DNA from: JAYODZ01 sp965662735 | Lineage (GTDB): Bacteria > Pseudomonadota > Alphaproteobacteria > RS24 | Reading direction: 5' to 3' | Length of the DNA stretch: 64,000 nt | Assembly: GCA_965662735.1 (NCBI GenBank) | Contig: CBFIIU010000001.1 | Coordinates: 124,001 to 188,000 of the forward strand | Shown: positions 1 through 8,527 of the stretch, piece after piece | Position numbering within the stretch: the first letter of the stretch is position 1 | Layout: each line of letters starts with the position of its first letter | Made by a program: the position numbers and the translations under genes | Notes under the pieces: model-generated | Told to the model about the DNA's origin: nothing | Databases searched by the model: none | What the model saw: only the letters and a program-made list of their open reading frames with translations

Positions 1-225
1 TCGCGCCCGCAGGCGCTCGGTGAATTCAAGGCCTGTAAGGCCTGGCATCATGACATCCAGCACCATCAAATCGAAGGTCAAATTATCTAATTGCGCTTGC
101 GCGTCTCGCGCATCCTCCGCCACAGTTGCCCGAAAGCCATTTTCGCTGAGGTATTTTTTAAGCAAGCCTCGAATTCGCGTGTCGTCATCAACAATCAAGA
201 TATGAGGCGTGGTTTCGTCGATCAT
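1..225 (-). CDS. petR: OmpR-type response regulator, PetR-like (C-terminal part outside window)
   Basis: The first 75 residues of a two-component receiver domain are present; the rest lies beyond the window edge. The acidic pocket is visible as DDD at residues 13-15 and the phospho-acceptor as D57 in VLDVMMPG, with the alpha1 segment DTRIRGLLKKYLSENGF. The start ATG overlaps the stop of the upstream MarR-type gene as ATGA, so the two are translationally coupled. A MarR protein followed by an OmpR-family regulator is the arrangement of petP-petR in Rhodobacter and relatives, where PetR is needed for cytochrome bc1 expression. The assignment to PetR rests on that context and the N-terminal sequence; the DNA-binding domain cannot be seen. 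Confidence 0.8.
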   Translation of the reverse strand, partial: MIDETTPHILIVDDDTRIRGLLKKYLSENGFRATVAEDARDAQAQLDNLTFDLMVLDVMMPGLTGLEFTERLRAR

Positions 226-797
226 GTGTTGGGGTCCGTGGGAGCGGTTTCGTCGCGAAACAAGCGGATTTTTCTATTCTCACTGTTTTGGGTACGACAT
301 AACTGCCGGTTCACTGTCTCACGGTTTTCCGGTGAGACAATACCGGCCATAACCCGCGCCCATATTTGAAACTCTTCCTCGCTGATGGTTTCGCGCATCT
401 GGGAAAAACGTGCCATTTGTGGCGCGATTAAATTTTCATGTAAACAATGACCCGATGCGGTGAGGTAGAGTAATCGCTTGCGCCGATCATTGGCGCCGAT
501 TTCCTGGCGGACATGACCCGAGGCAATGAGATCGCGCAAGACCCGCGCTAGGCTTTGCTTGGTCACCTGAAGAATATCGAGCAATTCGGCGATGCTCAGA
601 CCCGGATTTCCCCCAACAAAGTGAACGACACGGTGATGCGCTCGACCAAAATTATGGTCGGCTAAAATCCGGTCGGGATCTGCCACAAAATCGCGATAGG
701 CGAAAAACATGAGCTCAATTGCATCTTCTAGGTCATGGACCACGGGGGTGGTCGATGCCTGCTGAGCGGGGGGAGTGGTTTTAGCTCTTGATGTCAT
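222..797 (-). CDS. petP: MarR-family transcriptional regulator, PetP-like
   Basis: This 191-residue protein has a winged helix-turn-helix: the recognition region is about residues 66-95 (LSIAELLDILQVTKQSLARV) and the wing about 97-113 with the DRRKR turn typical of MarR proteins. A low-complexity N-terminus of about 20 residues precedes it. It shares a four-base overlap with the downstream response regulator and is divergent from ilvE across a 109-bp gap, so it may act on that shared region. The partner and position match PetP. Ligand and target genes cannot be read from sequence. The basic C-terminal tail after residue 160 is outside the usual MarR core. Confidence 0.85.
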   Translation of the reverse strand: MTSRAKTTPPAQQASTTPVVHDLEDAIELMFFAYRDFVADPDRILADHNFGRAHHRVVHFVGGNPGLSIAELLDILQVTKQSLARVLRDLIASGHVRQEIGANDRRKRLLYLTASGHCLHENLIAPQMARFSQMRETISEEEFQIWARVMAGIVSPENRETVNRQLCRTQNSENRKIRLFRDETAPTDPNT

Positions 798-837
798 TTG
801 ATGAATATAGCGTCCAATCTAAAATATGTCAGCCTTG

Positions 838-866
838 TTGACTTAAATTTATAGCGCTGATACTAA
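838..866 (+). promoter_or_regulatory. Predicted sigma-70 promoter for ilvE
   Basis: TTGACT (838-843) and TACTAA (861-866) are separated by 17 bp, a good match to a housekeeping promoter, about 40 bp ahead of the ilvE start. An AAGGAT ribosome-binding site lies at about 895-900. Confidence 0.55.
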
Positions 867-906
867 ATTCTACATTAATTCGATATCATAACAAAAGGAT
901 GTCGGC

Positions 907-1779
907 ATGAGCGTGCCATTTGATCAACGCGACGGTTTTATTTGGATGGATGGGGCCTTGCAGCCATGGGCGTCGTGCCAAGTGCATGTTTTGACCCACG
1001 GATTGCATTACGCATCGAGTGTTTTTGAAGGGGTTCGAGCCTATTCCGGCAATATTTTTAAACTCGAGGAACATACCGACCGCTTGCTCTATTCGGCTGA
1101 GATATTGGGCTTCGAGATTCCCTATTCTGCTGACGAAATTAATGCGGCCTGCCGGGAAACATTGCAGGCCAATGGGCTAACCAATGGCTATTTGCGTCCG
1201 ATCGCTTGGCGGGGAAGCGAAATGATGGGCGTGTCGGCGCAAAATAATTCGATCCATCTTGCAGTTGCGGCGTGGGAATGGCCATCTTATTTTGATCCTG
1301 AGCAACGTAAAAAAGGCATTCGCTTGGATATGGCACAATATCGTCGGCCCGATCCGGCGACGGCGCCGTGTCACGCCAAGGCCGCAGGTCTGTATATGAT
1401 TTGCACCTTGTCGAAGCATGCCGCCGAGCGCAAAGGATATGCCGATGCCATGATGCTTGACTGGCGGGGACATGTTGCTGAAACAACGGGCGCCAATATG
1501 TTTTTCATCGAACAAGGCACCATTCATACCCCCACACCTGATTGTTTCCTCGATGGGATTACGCGCCGGACGGTCATTGAGTTGGCACGAGCCCGCGGAC
1601 ATGAAGTGATCGAGCGCACCATCTTGCCAGAAGAGCTGGCTCATTTTAGCGAGTGCTTCATCACCGGCACTGCGGCGGAAGTAACCGCGGTGGGGGAAAT
1701 TGGTCCGTATCAGTTTACACCGACGCAGATCACCCATCAGCTTGCGGATGATTATTTGCGCTTGGTCGGCGCCGCGTAA
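907..1779 (+). CDS. ilvE: Branched-chain amino acid aminotransferase
   Basis: A fold-type IV PLP aminotransferase of 290 residues that catalyses the last step of leucine, isoleucine and valine synthesis (2-oxo acid plus glutamate). Visible family signatures are HGLHYASSVFEGVRAY (31-46), the PLP lysine K158 in CHAKAAGLY, and ETTGANMFF (192-200) contacting the cofactor phosphate. Length and domain layout are those of bacterial IlvE. The ATG follows an AAGGAT site and a clear promoter. It is divergent from the petP-petR pair, an arrangement I recall as common in alphaproteobacteria. D-amino acid transaminase or aminodeoxychorismate lyase share the fold but the N-terminal segment favours IlvE. 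Confidence 0.93.
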   Translation: MSVPFDQRDGFIWMDGALQPWASCQVHVLTHGLHYASSVFEGVRAYSGNIFKLEEHTDRLLYSAEILGFEIPYSADEINAACRETLQANGLTNGYLRPIAWRGSEMMGVSAQNNSIHLAVAAWEWPSYFDPEQRKKGIRLDMAQYRRPDPATAPCHAKAAGLYMICTLSKHAAERKGYADAMMLDWRGHVAETTGANMFFIEQGTIHTPTPDCFLDGITRRTVIELARARGHEVIERTILPEELAHFSECFITGTAAEVTAVGEIGPYQFTPTQITHQLADDYLRLVGAA

Positions 1780-1913
1780 GGCTCTTCCCTCCGCTCTCTT
1801 CTCTCCCCGCGCTCCGCGCATCTGTAAGCTGTCCTTTAAATCCTTGTCGGCGCTGTGATTATCGTTGCGCCGTTATTTGGGTGCGCTATGATGGGGCAAA
1901 CGGGGAGGGGCTT

Positions 1914-2534
1914 ATGGGATTGTATGATAAATTTGTGTTGCCGCGTTTGCTGAATTCAGCATGTGGAACCAAACCTATTTTGAAACAACGCGAGAAGGTT
2001 GTGCCGCAATGCACCGGTCGCGTTTTGGAAGTCGGGATGGGATCGGGGCTCAATTTGCCGTTTTACGATGCCTCTAAAATTGACATCGTTTATGGGTTAG
2101 AGCCGGCTGCTGAGATGGTAGCGCAAGCGCGCCCCAAAGCGGCGCAGGCCCCGTTTCCTGTTGAATTCATCGATTTGCCGGGTGAACAAATTCCCTTGCC
2201 CGATGAGAGCATCGACACGGTTTTATTGACCTATACCCTATGCACCATTCCAGGCGTGGCGGAGGCCCTTGCGGGCATGCGGCGTGTGCTGAAACCGGGT
2301 GGGAAATTAATTTTCTGTGAACATGGAAAGGCGCCGGATCTGTCGGTGCATAAATGGCAAAATCGCCTCAATGGTGTTTGGGGGGCAATTGCCGGCGGCT
2401 GTAACATCAACCGCGATATCCCAAATCTGTTGGCGGAAGGCGGGTTTAAAATTACCGAAGTGCAGTCCATGTATTTGCCATCAACGCCAAAAATCTTAGG
2501 CTTTAATTATTGGGGCAATGCTGTCCGCGACTAA
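1914..2534 (+). CDS. Class I SAM-dependent methyltransferase
   Basis: A 206-residue methyltransferase with motif I VLEVGMGSGLNLPFY (37-51), an acidic residue after strand 2 (GLEPAAEM) and the post-motif VLKPGGKLIFCEHG (125-138). The overall look is that of the UbiE/phospholipid N-methyltransferase group and of the METTL7-like small methyltransferases, but the substrate cannot be told. An in-frame GTG lies upstream at 1881; I chose the ATG at 1914 because GGGGAGGGG directly precedes it. It stands alone between ilvE and the SOS operon, separated from the latter by a LexA box. Confidence 0.78.
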   Translation: MGLYDKFVLPRLLNSACGTKPILKQREKVVPQCTGRVLEVGMGSGLNLPFYDASKIDIVYGLEPAAEMVAQARPKAAQAPFPVEFIDLPGEQIPLPDESIDTVLLTYTLCTIPGVAEALAGMRRVLKPGGKLIFCEHGKAPDLSVHKWQNRLNGVWGAIAGGCNINRDIPNLLAEGGFKITEVQSMYLPSTPKILGFNYWGNAVRD

Positions 2535-2589
2535 ACCTTAAGCACATTTTGCGTTCCCACTTGACGGCACATTTGGCTTTGCTAAACTA

Positions 2590-2604
2590 GAACAAAACGT
2601 GAAC
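2590..2604 (+). promoter_or_regulatory. LexA (SOS) box upstream of imuA
   Basis: The 15-mer GAACAAAACGTGAAC is a direct repeat GAAC-N7-GAAC, the LexA-binding motif of alphaproteobacteria (GTTC-N7-GTTC on the other strand). It sits about 94 bp before imuA, as expected for a DNA-damage-inducible mutagenesis operon. Confidence 0.85.
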
Positions 2605-2697
2605 AAAAAAAGAGGTCTAAACGGGCCGCTTCTGACAAGAGCCTTGGTGCCTATGGTTTTGTTCGGGTTCATTTGCATGACGGAGTTTGGGAGCTGA

Positions 2698-3510
2698 ATG
2701 ATGCAGTCGGCGGGTTCATCCATGAAGCGATTTAAAATCGCGCAGTTAAAAGAAAAATTAAGACAGCTTGAAAAGCCAATATTGGAAGGGGTCGATACAG
2801 GGTTTCCCGAAATTGATCACCGCTTAACCGCGGCGGATGGCCGGCACTCCTCGGCGGCGCGGCGGCCTGTTTTAAGCCGCGGTGCGGTGCATCATGTGGT
2901 GCCGCAGACAATGTGTGATTTACCCGCCGCCCTTGGTTTTGCGATCCATCTGACGCTTCAAATCGCGCAACACCATATGATTTTATGGACCCAAACCCCC
3001 AAGGCGCGTCATGAATGGGGCGAGCCTTATCTTCCGGGGCTGTTGCGCCATGGTGTTGGTGTTGATCAATTTTTATATGTTGCGGATCCCTCGGCGCGGG
3101 ATTGGTTGTGGGTGCTTGAGGAAGCAGGTGCGTGTGCCGATGTGGGCTGTGTGCTCGGCCTCTGTGCGCAAAAGGAATTGAGCTTTACAGCAACCCGACG
3201 GTTAAGCCTTTGCGTGCAGAAAGCCATTACAACCATGGTCTTGGTTAGTCCCGCGCAACACCAAGCCTTAGCCACAGCGACCCAGTGGGAGGTTAGTGCC
3301 GCAGCGGATGAACATTGGCGCGTTTTGTTAAAGCGTCGTGCCGGCGCCGCTTTGCCGCCGCCCCATCCTTGGCTATTGAAGCCGGCTTATGCGCCTGCCG
3401 CTTATGAGTGGCCGTCTTCTGGTTCGCCGTCTTCTGGTTTGGTGTCTTCGACATCACACGCTTCCACGTCACAGCAAGAGGTGCACGCCCCTCGGCAATT
3501 TATTCAGTAG
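2698..3510 (+). CDS. imuA: ImuA, SOS mutagenesis accessory protein
   Basis: A 270-residue member of the ImuA group (RecA/SulA-related). ImuA, ImuB and DnaE2 together form the mutasome that performs error-prone bypass after DNA damage in bacteria lacking UmuC. The core shows GAVHHVVPQTMCDLPAALGF and later segments with a RecA-like fold pattern, but no Walker A motif, so ATP binding is doubtful. The C-terminus (about residues 239-253) is built from a 15-bp repeat in three copies encoding PSSGS/PSSGL/VSSTS and is probably disordered. Two ATGs are adjacent (2698 and 2701). imuB follows after seven bases. Confidence 0.82.
   Translation: MMQSAGSSMKRFKIAQLKEKLRQLEKPILEGVDTGFPEIDHRLTAADGRHSSAARRPVLSRGAVHHVVPQTMCDLPAALGFAIHLTLQIAQHHMILWTQTPKARHEWGEPYLPGLLRHGVGVDQFLYVADPSARDWLWVLEEAGACADVGCVLGLCAQKELSFTATRRLSLCVQKAITTMVLVSPAQHQALATATQWEVSAAADEHWRVLLKRRAGAALPPPHPWLLKPAYAPAAYEWPSSGSPSSGLVSSTSHASTSQQEVHAPRQFIQ
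3412..3456 (+). repeat. 15-bp in-frame tandem repeat in imuA, three copies
   Basis: CCGTCTTCTGGTTCG, CCGTCTTCTGGTTTG and GTGTCTTCGACATCA follow one another, the third being diverged. They code for the Ser-rich tail of ImuA. Confidence 0.7.
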
Positions 3511-3517
3511 GGTGCCG

Positions 3518-5146
3518 ATGGAAGCGTCGCGCCGATTTGTCGTGATTTGGTTTTCGGATTGGCTTGCCGATATCAGCTGCCCATCTGAAATGCGGCCAGC
3601 TTGTGTGATCGAAGAGCGATCCATGGGGGCGTATCTTGTGGCGGCCAATGCGACGGCACAAAAGTTAAATATTCATGCTGGGCAACGCCTCAGCGAAGCA
3701 CGCGTTTTGGCCCCTGAGCTTGTCACCTATCCCGTCGATTGGGCAAAAAGCACACGGCATTTACAGCGTGTGGCCCGATGGGCCAATCGTTTCACCCCAT
3801 GGGTGGGGTATGATCCGGCGGCGGATGGATTGATTTTAGATATTACGGGATGCGCACATTTGTTTGGTGGCGAACGCGCCTTGCTTGATCACATTGTAGC
3901 ACAGCTTGCGCGGCACGCGATTTCGGCCCGCGCGGCCTGCGCGGGAACGATTGGGGCGGCATGGGCGTTGGCGCATCATGCGCCGACCACGCCAGTGATT
4001 TTACCACAGGGGCAAGAAGCCGAAGCGTTAATGCCCTTATCGGTGAAGGCATTGCGACTATCTGACGAGCAATATCGCCTGTGCCGACAGTTTGGGCTTG
4101 ATCGGATTTCCCACATCATGCGTCAGCCACGGGCCTCTTTGGTGCAGCGCTTGGGGGCGGGTGTGATCGAGCGCCTCGATCAAGCGTTTGGGCAGGTGGC
4201 GGAAACAGTGGATCCGCTGCGCCCGCCCACGCGGTTTCATGTCACGCATGTGCCACTTATGCCAATCCAGTCACGTGAAGAGGTGATGTTTGTTTTATCG
4301 AATTTGGTTGATGATTTAGTAGCGGAGCTGCATCGCGCCGGGCGCGGGGCCCGACGGATTGATGTCCGTCTGATCCGCACAGATCGCGCTGTTTTATCGG
4401 TTTCATTGGCACTGTCACACCCTATTCAGCTGGCAACACATATTGTGCGCCTTCTAACGGAACGGCTTGAACATGTTCAAATTCGGCTCGATCAAGATTT
4501 AGCGATTGAGCAATTGGAGATGTTGGCCTCGCAAACTGATATTATGTCCGCACATCAAGACGCTTTATTTGCCTCCCTGCGGCAAGGGCAAAAGCAAGCC
4601 TTGGCGCATTTATGTGATCGTATTTTGGCACGATTAGGGCAGGCGCCCACCCGTCCATTGCTGCGTGGCCGATATATGCCCGAAAAAGTTGTTCGCTTTA
4701 TTCCCATCACTGAACCGCTTTTGGAGACACCATTGAAGACGCCATTGGAGCCATGGTCGTCACCTCAAAAAAGTGAGGGGGCGCTCACGCCGGAAGCCCA
4801 TATTCGTAAAGGGTGGCTGGCGGCACGACCAATTATTCTCCTCCCTCATGCTGAGCAGATTGATGTGATCGCAGAAATTCCCGAGGGAGCGCCTCGGCGG
4901 TTTCGGTGGCGGCGCCGGCTCTATGAGGTGGTTATGGCTGCGGGGCCCGAGCGCATTAGCCCTGAATGGTGGTGCGAGGAATTACCACACTCGCCCGATG
5001 CGATGGGGCAAACAAAAGCATCGCTGACGCGCGATTATTTTCGCTTAGAGGATAGCAATGGGTATCGCTTTTGGTTGTATCGCGATGGTTTGTTTACGCG
5101 CGAAACGGTATTGCCGCGGTGGTATATGCATGGGTTTTTTGCATGA
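3518..5146 (+). CDS. imuB: ImuB, catalytically inactive Y-family polymerase homologue
   Basis: At 542 residues this matches ImuB (DinP-like). ImuB links DnaE2 and ImuA to the beta clamp and is not itself a polymerase. The N-terminal Y-polymerase core is recognisable, but where active enzymes have DxDxFxxxVE there is FSDWLAD, and where they have SxDE there is AADGLILDITG, so the metal-binding acidic residues are lost, as is usual in the family. I chose the ATG at 3518, just after imuA, although the frame is open further upstream inside imuA. An imperfect 12-bp repeat (4721-4756) encodes LETPLKTPLEPW in a linker. The stop overlaps dnaE2 as ATGA. Confidence 0.88.
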   Translation: MEASRRFVVIWFSDWLADISCPSEMRPACVIEERSMGAYLVAANATAQKLNIHAGQRLSEARVLAPELVTYPVDWAKSTRHLQRVARWANRFTPWVGYDPAADGLILDITGCAHLFGGERALLDHIVAQLARHAISARAACAGTIGAAWALAHHAPTTPVILPQGQEAEALMPLSVKALRLSDEQYRLCRQFGLDRISHIMRQPRASLVQRLGAGVIERLDQAFGQVAETVDPLRPPTRFHVTHVPLMPIQSREEVMFVLSNLVDDLVAELHRAGRGARRIDVRLIRTDRAVLSVSLALSHPIQLATHIVRLLTERLEHVQIRLDQDLAIEQLEMLASQTDIMSAHQDALFASLRQGQKQALAHLCDRILARLGQAPTRPLLRGRYMPEKVVRFIPITEPLLETPLKTPLEPWSSPQKSEGALTPEAHIRKGWLAARPIILLPHAEQIDVIAEIPEGAPRRFRWRRRLYEVVMAAGPERISPEWWCEELPHSPDAMGQTKASLTRDYFRLEDSNGYRFWLYRDGLFTRETVLPRWYMHGFFA

Positions 5147-8100
5147 CGCAAAATTATGCGTTTGCGGAACTGACGGCGATCAGTAATTTTAGTTTTCTTC
5201 ACGGCGCTTCACATCCCCATGAAATGGTCGCCCGTGCGGCAGCGCTCGGCTATCAGGCCATTGGTCTTGCCGATATCAATACAATGGCCGGTCAAGTGCG
5301 CGCCCATAAAGCGGCCCAGCAATATGGTATTCGGTTTTTGCCGGGTGCGCGGTTGCGTAGTCAATGTGGCTGCGAAATGATCGCTTATCCCCGTAACCGC
5401 AATGCCTATGGCGCCTTATGTGAAATGTTAAGCGCTGGCAATTTGAAAGCGCGCAAAGGCCGGTGCGTGTTAACCAGGGAAGATTTTTTAGACTTAGCAG
5501 CGCGCGCTGAATTGATATGGGTTTGGGTGCCGCCTGTGGTTCTAGAACAGCCGGCAGACTGGCAAGCCTTTCTGCAGGCTTTGCAGCAGCGTGCCGGAGG
5601 TCATGTCTATGCTCTGTTGGCGCCATATTACGGGGGGGATGATCCGCGGCGTTGGCGCGAGATCATGGCTGTGGCGGCAGGTGCACGCCCCCTCGCGGGG
5701 CTCGACCCGCTCTACCATGTGCCGGAACGTCGGCCCCTCCAAGATGTGGTGACCTGCATTCGGCTCGGATTGAAAATTGATCGGGCCGGCTATCACGTGC
5801 AGGCTAATGCTGAGCGTCATTTAAAGCCCTTGGATGTGTTGGCCGATCTCTATGCGGCGTGGCCCGAGGCGATTGCAAATACGCATCAGATTGTATCGGC
5901 CTGCAACTTTTCACTCGATCTCTTAGCCTATCAATATCCCGATGACAGCTTTGATCCCCAGCTCACCCCTCAAGAAGTCTTGCGCCAGCGGACCTATGAA
6001 GGCGCCCAAAAGCGGTTTCCTGAAGGTCTGCCCGATAAGCTCGCAACATTGCTTGAGCATGAATTAAGCTTGGTTGCGTCCTTAAATTATGCGCCTTACT
6101 TCCTCACGGTTGATGACATTGTGCAATTTGCGCGTCGCCGTCATATTTTATGCCAAGGCCGTGGTTCAGCCGCTAATTCAGCGATTTGCTATTGTTTAGG
6201 GATCACCTCGGTAGACCCCAGCCGGCTCGACTTATTGTTTGAGCGGTTTGTGTCGGCAGAACGAAATGAACCTCCAGATATTGATATTGATTTTGAGCAT
6301 GAGCGCCGCGAGGAGGTGATCCAATATATTTATGCGCGATATGGGCGGGATCGTGCGGCGATTGCGGCAACGGTCATCAGCTATCGCCGACGATCGGCTA
6401 TTCGTGATGTTGCCAAAGTTATGGGGCTATCGGCAGATCTGGCCAATGCCATGTTGAGCTTGAGTTGGGGTGGGGGGAACCAGCCGCCCCCCGACGACCA
6501 TATTCGTGCGGCGGGCATTGATCCCAACCAACCCTTGGTGCGCATGGTTTTGGTTGTGGCGGCACAATTAATCGGCTTTCCTCGGCATCTTTCCCAACAT
6601 GTGGGAGGCTTCGTGATTACGCGGGACGCGCTCGATAGTTTAGTGCCGCGGTTAAATGCGGCGATGCCGGAGCGCACCTTTATCGAATGGGACAAGGATG
6701 ATCTCGATGCTTTGGGAATTTTGAAGGTCGATATTCTGGCCTTGGGCATGTTGAGCGCTATTCGTCGGAGCTTTGATTTATTGGCCGCACATTATGGCCG
6801 CTCGCTCGATTTGGCCTCGGTGCCGGCCGAAGATGAAGCGGTCTACGATATGTTATGCCGCGCCGAATCGACGGGAGTGTTCCAGGTCGAAAGCCGAGCC
6901 CAGATGAATATGCTGCCTCGCCTCAAGCCGCGCGATTTCTACGATTTAGTAATCCAAGTGGCCATTGTACGACCGGGGCCGATCCAAGGCGATATGGTGC
7001 ATCCCTATTTGCGTCGGCGGGCGGGGGAAGAGCGTGTTGACTACCCATCGCCCGAATTGCGCGCGGTCTTAGAGAAAACCTTGGGTGTTCCTTTGTTTCA
7101 AGAACAGGCGATGCGGATTGCCGTGGTGGGGGCGGGCTTCACGCCTGCTGAGGCCGATCAATTGCGTCGCGCAATGGCGAGTTTCCGAAAAACTGGGGTC
7201 ATTGACCAGTTTTCTGAACGGTTTATGAGCGGCATGGCGGCGCGTGGCTATACGCCTGAATTTGCGGAAAACTGTTTTCGACAAATTGAAGGCTTTGGCG
7301 AATACGGGTTTCCCGAGAGCCACGCAGCGAGTTTTGCCTTATTGGTTTATGTCTCGGCATGGTTGAAATGCCATTATCCGGCTGTGTTTACAGCGGCGTT
7401 GTTAAATAGCCAGCCCATGGGTTTTTATGCCCCCGCCCAACTGGTACGCGAGGCGCAACGCCAAGGGGTCACGGTTTTGCCGGTTTGTGTGAATGCGTCA
7501 TGTTTGGAAGCCGATATTGAAATGAGCGATCATCATTATGCTTTGCGGCTTGGCTTTAATCAAATTAGTGGCCTGTCAATGGCGGGGTGCGAGGCGCTGA
7601 TGCAGGCCCGTGATCAGGCCCCCTTTGATAGTGTTCGCGATTGTGCGCGGCGAAGTGCCGTTCCCTTGGGCGTGTTGGAAAAACTCGCGCGAGCCGACGG
7701 GTTCTCCGGCTTAGGGCTCAATCGGCGGCAGGCTTTATGGGCTGTTCGGGCCTTGCGCAGCGAATATCATCAAGACGTCTTGCCATTATTTGCCGCCGCC
7801 GATCAGGACCCGTGTCCTGAGGATGATGACGAGGCGGATTTGCCGCCTTTGTCATTGGGGCAAGAAGTGCTCGAGGACTATGCGACCTTGCGCTTATCGT
7901 TGAAAGCGCATCCGATGTCGTTTGTGAAAAAGCATCCGCTGTTTCAGCGATATCGATCGCTCAGCTCCTTATCGAGGTTGCCTAATGGGCGCAAGGTTGA
8001 GATCGCCGGTTTGGTGATTTGCCGGCAGCGCCCCGGCAGTGCCCGCGGCGTTGTGTTTTTAACGCTCGAGGATGCCGACAGTCAGGCGAATATTATTGTC

Positions 8101-8367
8101 TGGCCTGATCGGTTCGAACAGTATCGACCAGCGGTCATTGCGGGGCGGCTCTTGGTTATCTCTGGTCATGTTCAACGCGCGGGCATGGTGACGCATATTA
8201 TTGCCGACGCTATCAAAGACGATACCGCTTTATTATCGAGCATTTTGACAAGATCAGGGGTGGATGAGGCGATGGTAGAGGGGGCGGTTGTTCGACATCA
8301 TCGGGTGCTGGGTCAGCATCAACCGGGACGGCGCACACCGCGAGAAATGCCCTGGCGCGGCACTTAG
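5143..8367 (+). CDS. dnaE2: Error-prone DNA polymerase III alpha-type subunit DnaE2
   Basis: A 1074-residue C-family polymerase performing damage-induced mutagenic synthesis with ImuA/ImuB. The N-terminal PHP domain starts at ELTAISNFSFLHGASHP; the polymerase core has GRGSAANSAICYCLG and the acidic PDIDIDF (378-384), then YGFPESHAASFALLVY in the fingers. The helix-hairpin-helix and OB regions follow to the C-terminus. It is shorter than replicative DnaE1 and lacks a C-terminal extension, typical of DnaE2. The ATG overlaps the imuB stop, so the internal upstream methionines were not used. Regulation by LexA follows from the box ahead of imuA. The stop codon lies inside a 16-bp tandem repeat. 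Confidence 0.95.
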   Translation: MTQNYAFAELTAISNFSFLHGASHPHEMVARAAALGYQAIGLADINTMAGQVRAHKAAQQYGIRFLPGARLRSQCGCEMIAYPRNRNAYGALCEMLSAGNLKARKGRCVLTREDFLDLAARAELIWVWVPPVVLEQPADWQAFLQALQQRAGGHVYALLAPYYGGDDPRRWREIMAVAAGARPLAGLDPLYHVPERRPLQDVVTCIRLGLKIDRAGYHVQANAERHLKPLDVLADLYAAWPEAIANTHQIVSACNFSLDLLAYQYPDDSFDPQLTPQEVLRQRTYEGAQKRFPEGLPDKLATLLEHELSLVASLNYAPYFLTVDDIVQFARRRHILCQGRGSAANSAICYCLGITSVDPSRLDLLFERFVSAERNEPPDIDIDFEHERREEVIQYIYARYGRDRAAIAATVISYRRRSAIRDVAKVMGLSADLANAMLSLSWGGGNQPPPDDHIRAAGIDPNQPLVRMVLVVAAQLIGFPRHLSQHVGGFVITRDALDSLVPRLNAAMPERTFIEWDKDDLDALGILKVDILALGMLSAIRRSFDLLAAHYGRSLDLASVPAEDEAVYDMLCRAESTGVFQVESRAQMNMLPRLKPRDFYDLVIQVAIVRPGPIQGDMVHPYLRRRAGEERVDYPSPELRAVLEKTLGVPLFQEQAMRIAVVGAGFTPAEADQLRRAMASFRKTGVIDQFSERFMSGMAARGYTPEFAENCFRQIEGFGEYGFPESHAASFALLVYVSAWLKCHYPAVFTAALLNSQPMGFYAPAQLVREAQRQGVTVLPVCVNASCLEADIEMSDHHYALRLGFNQISGLSMAGCEALMQARDQAPFDSVRDCARRSAVPLGVLEKLARADGFSGLGLNRRQALWAVRALRSEYHQDVLPLFAAADQDPCPEDDDEADLPPLSLGQEVLEDYATLRLSLKAHPMSFVKKHPLFQRYRSLSSLSRLPNGRKVEIAGLVICRQRPGSARGVVFLTLEDADSQANIIVWPDRFEQYRPAVIAGRLLVISGHVQRAGMVTHIIADAIKDDTALLSSILTRSGVDEAMVEGAVVRHHRVLGQHQPGRRTPREMPWRGT

Positions 8368-8417
8368 TTGTCGCAGTGCTTGATTGGCGCAGTGCTTAGT
8401 TGGCGCGGCACTTAGTC
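8354..8417. repeat. 16-bp tandem repeat, four copies, over the dnaE2 stop
   Basis: Consecutive units GGCGCGGCACTTAGTT, GTCGCAGTGCTTGATT, GGCGCAGTGCTTAGTT and GGCGCGGCACTTAGTC. The first unit includes the last three sense codons and the stop of dnaE2. Units 1 and 4 differ at only one position, the inner ones at more. Confidence 0.85.
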
Positions 8418-8499
8418 ATTATCTTTTCTGCTCTCTTCCTTAAGGCTCATTCGCAGGTCCTATTATTAGGCCTTACTTTTAGTCCTCATTTTTTGTCTT

Positions 8500-8527
8500 G
8501 AGCAGCTGGTCCTGAGCAGCTAGTCCT
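8500..8527. repeat. 14-bp tandem repeat, two copies, over the trxB stop
   Basis: GAGCAGCTGGTCCT and GAGCAGCTAGTCCT are adjacent; the second holds the trxB stop (read on the minus strand), and a third degenerate start (GAGCGGCC) lies inside trxB. Confidence 0.7.
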
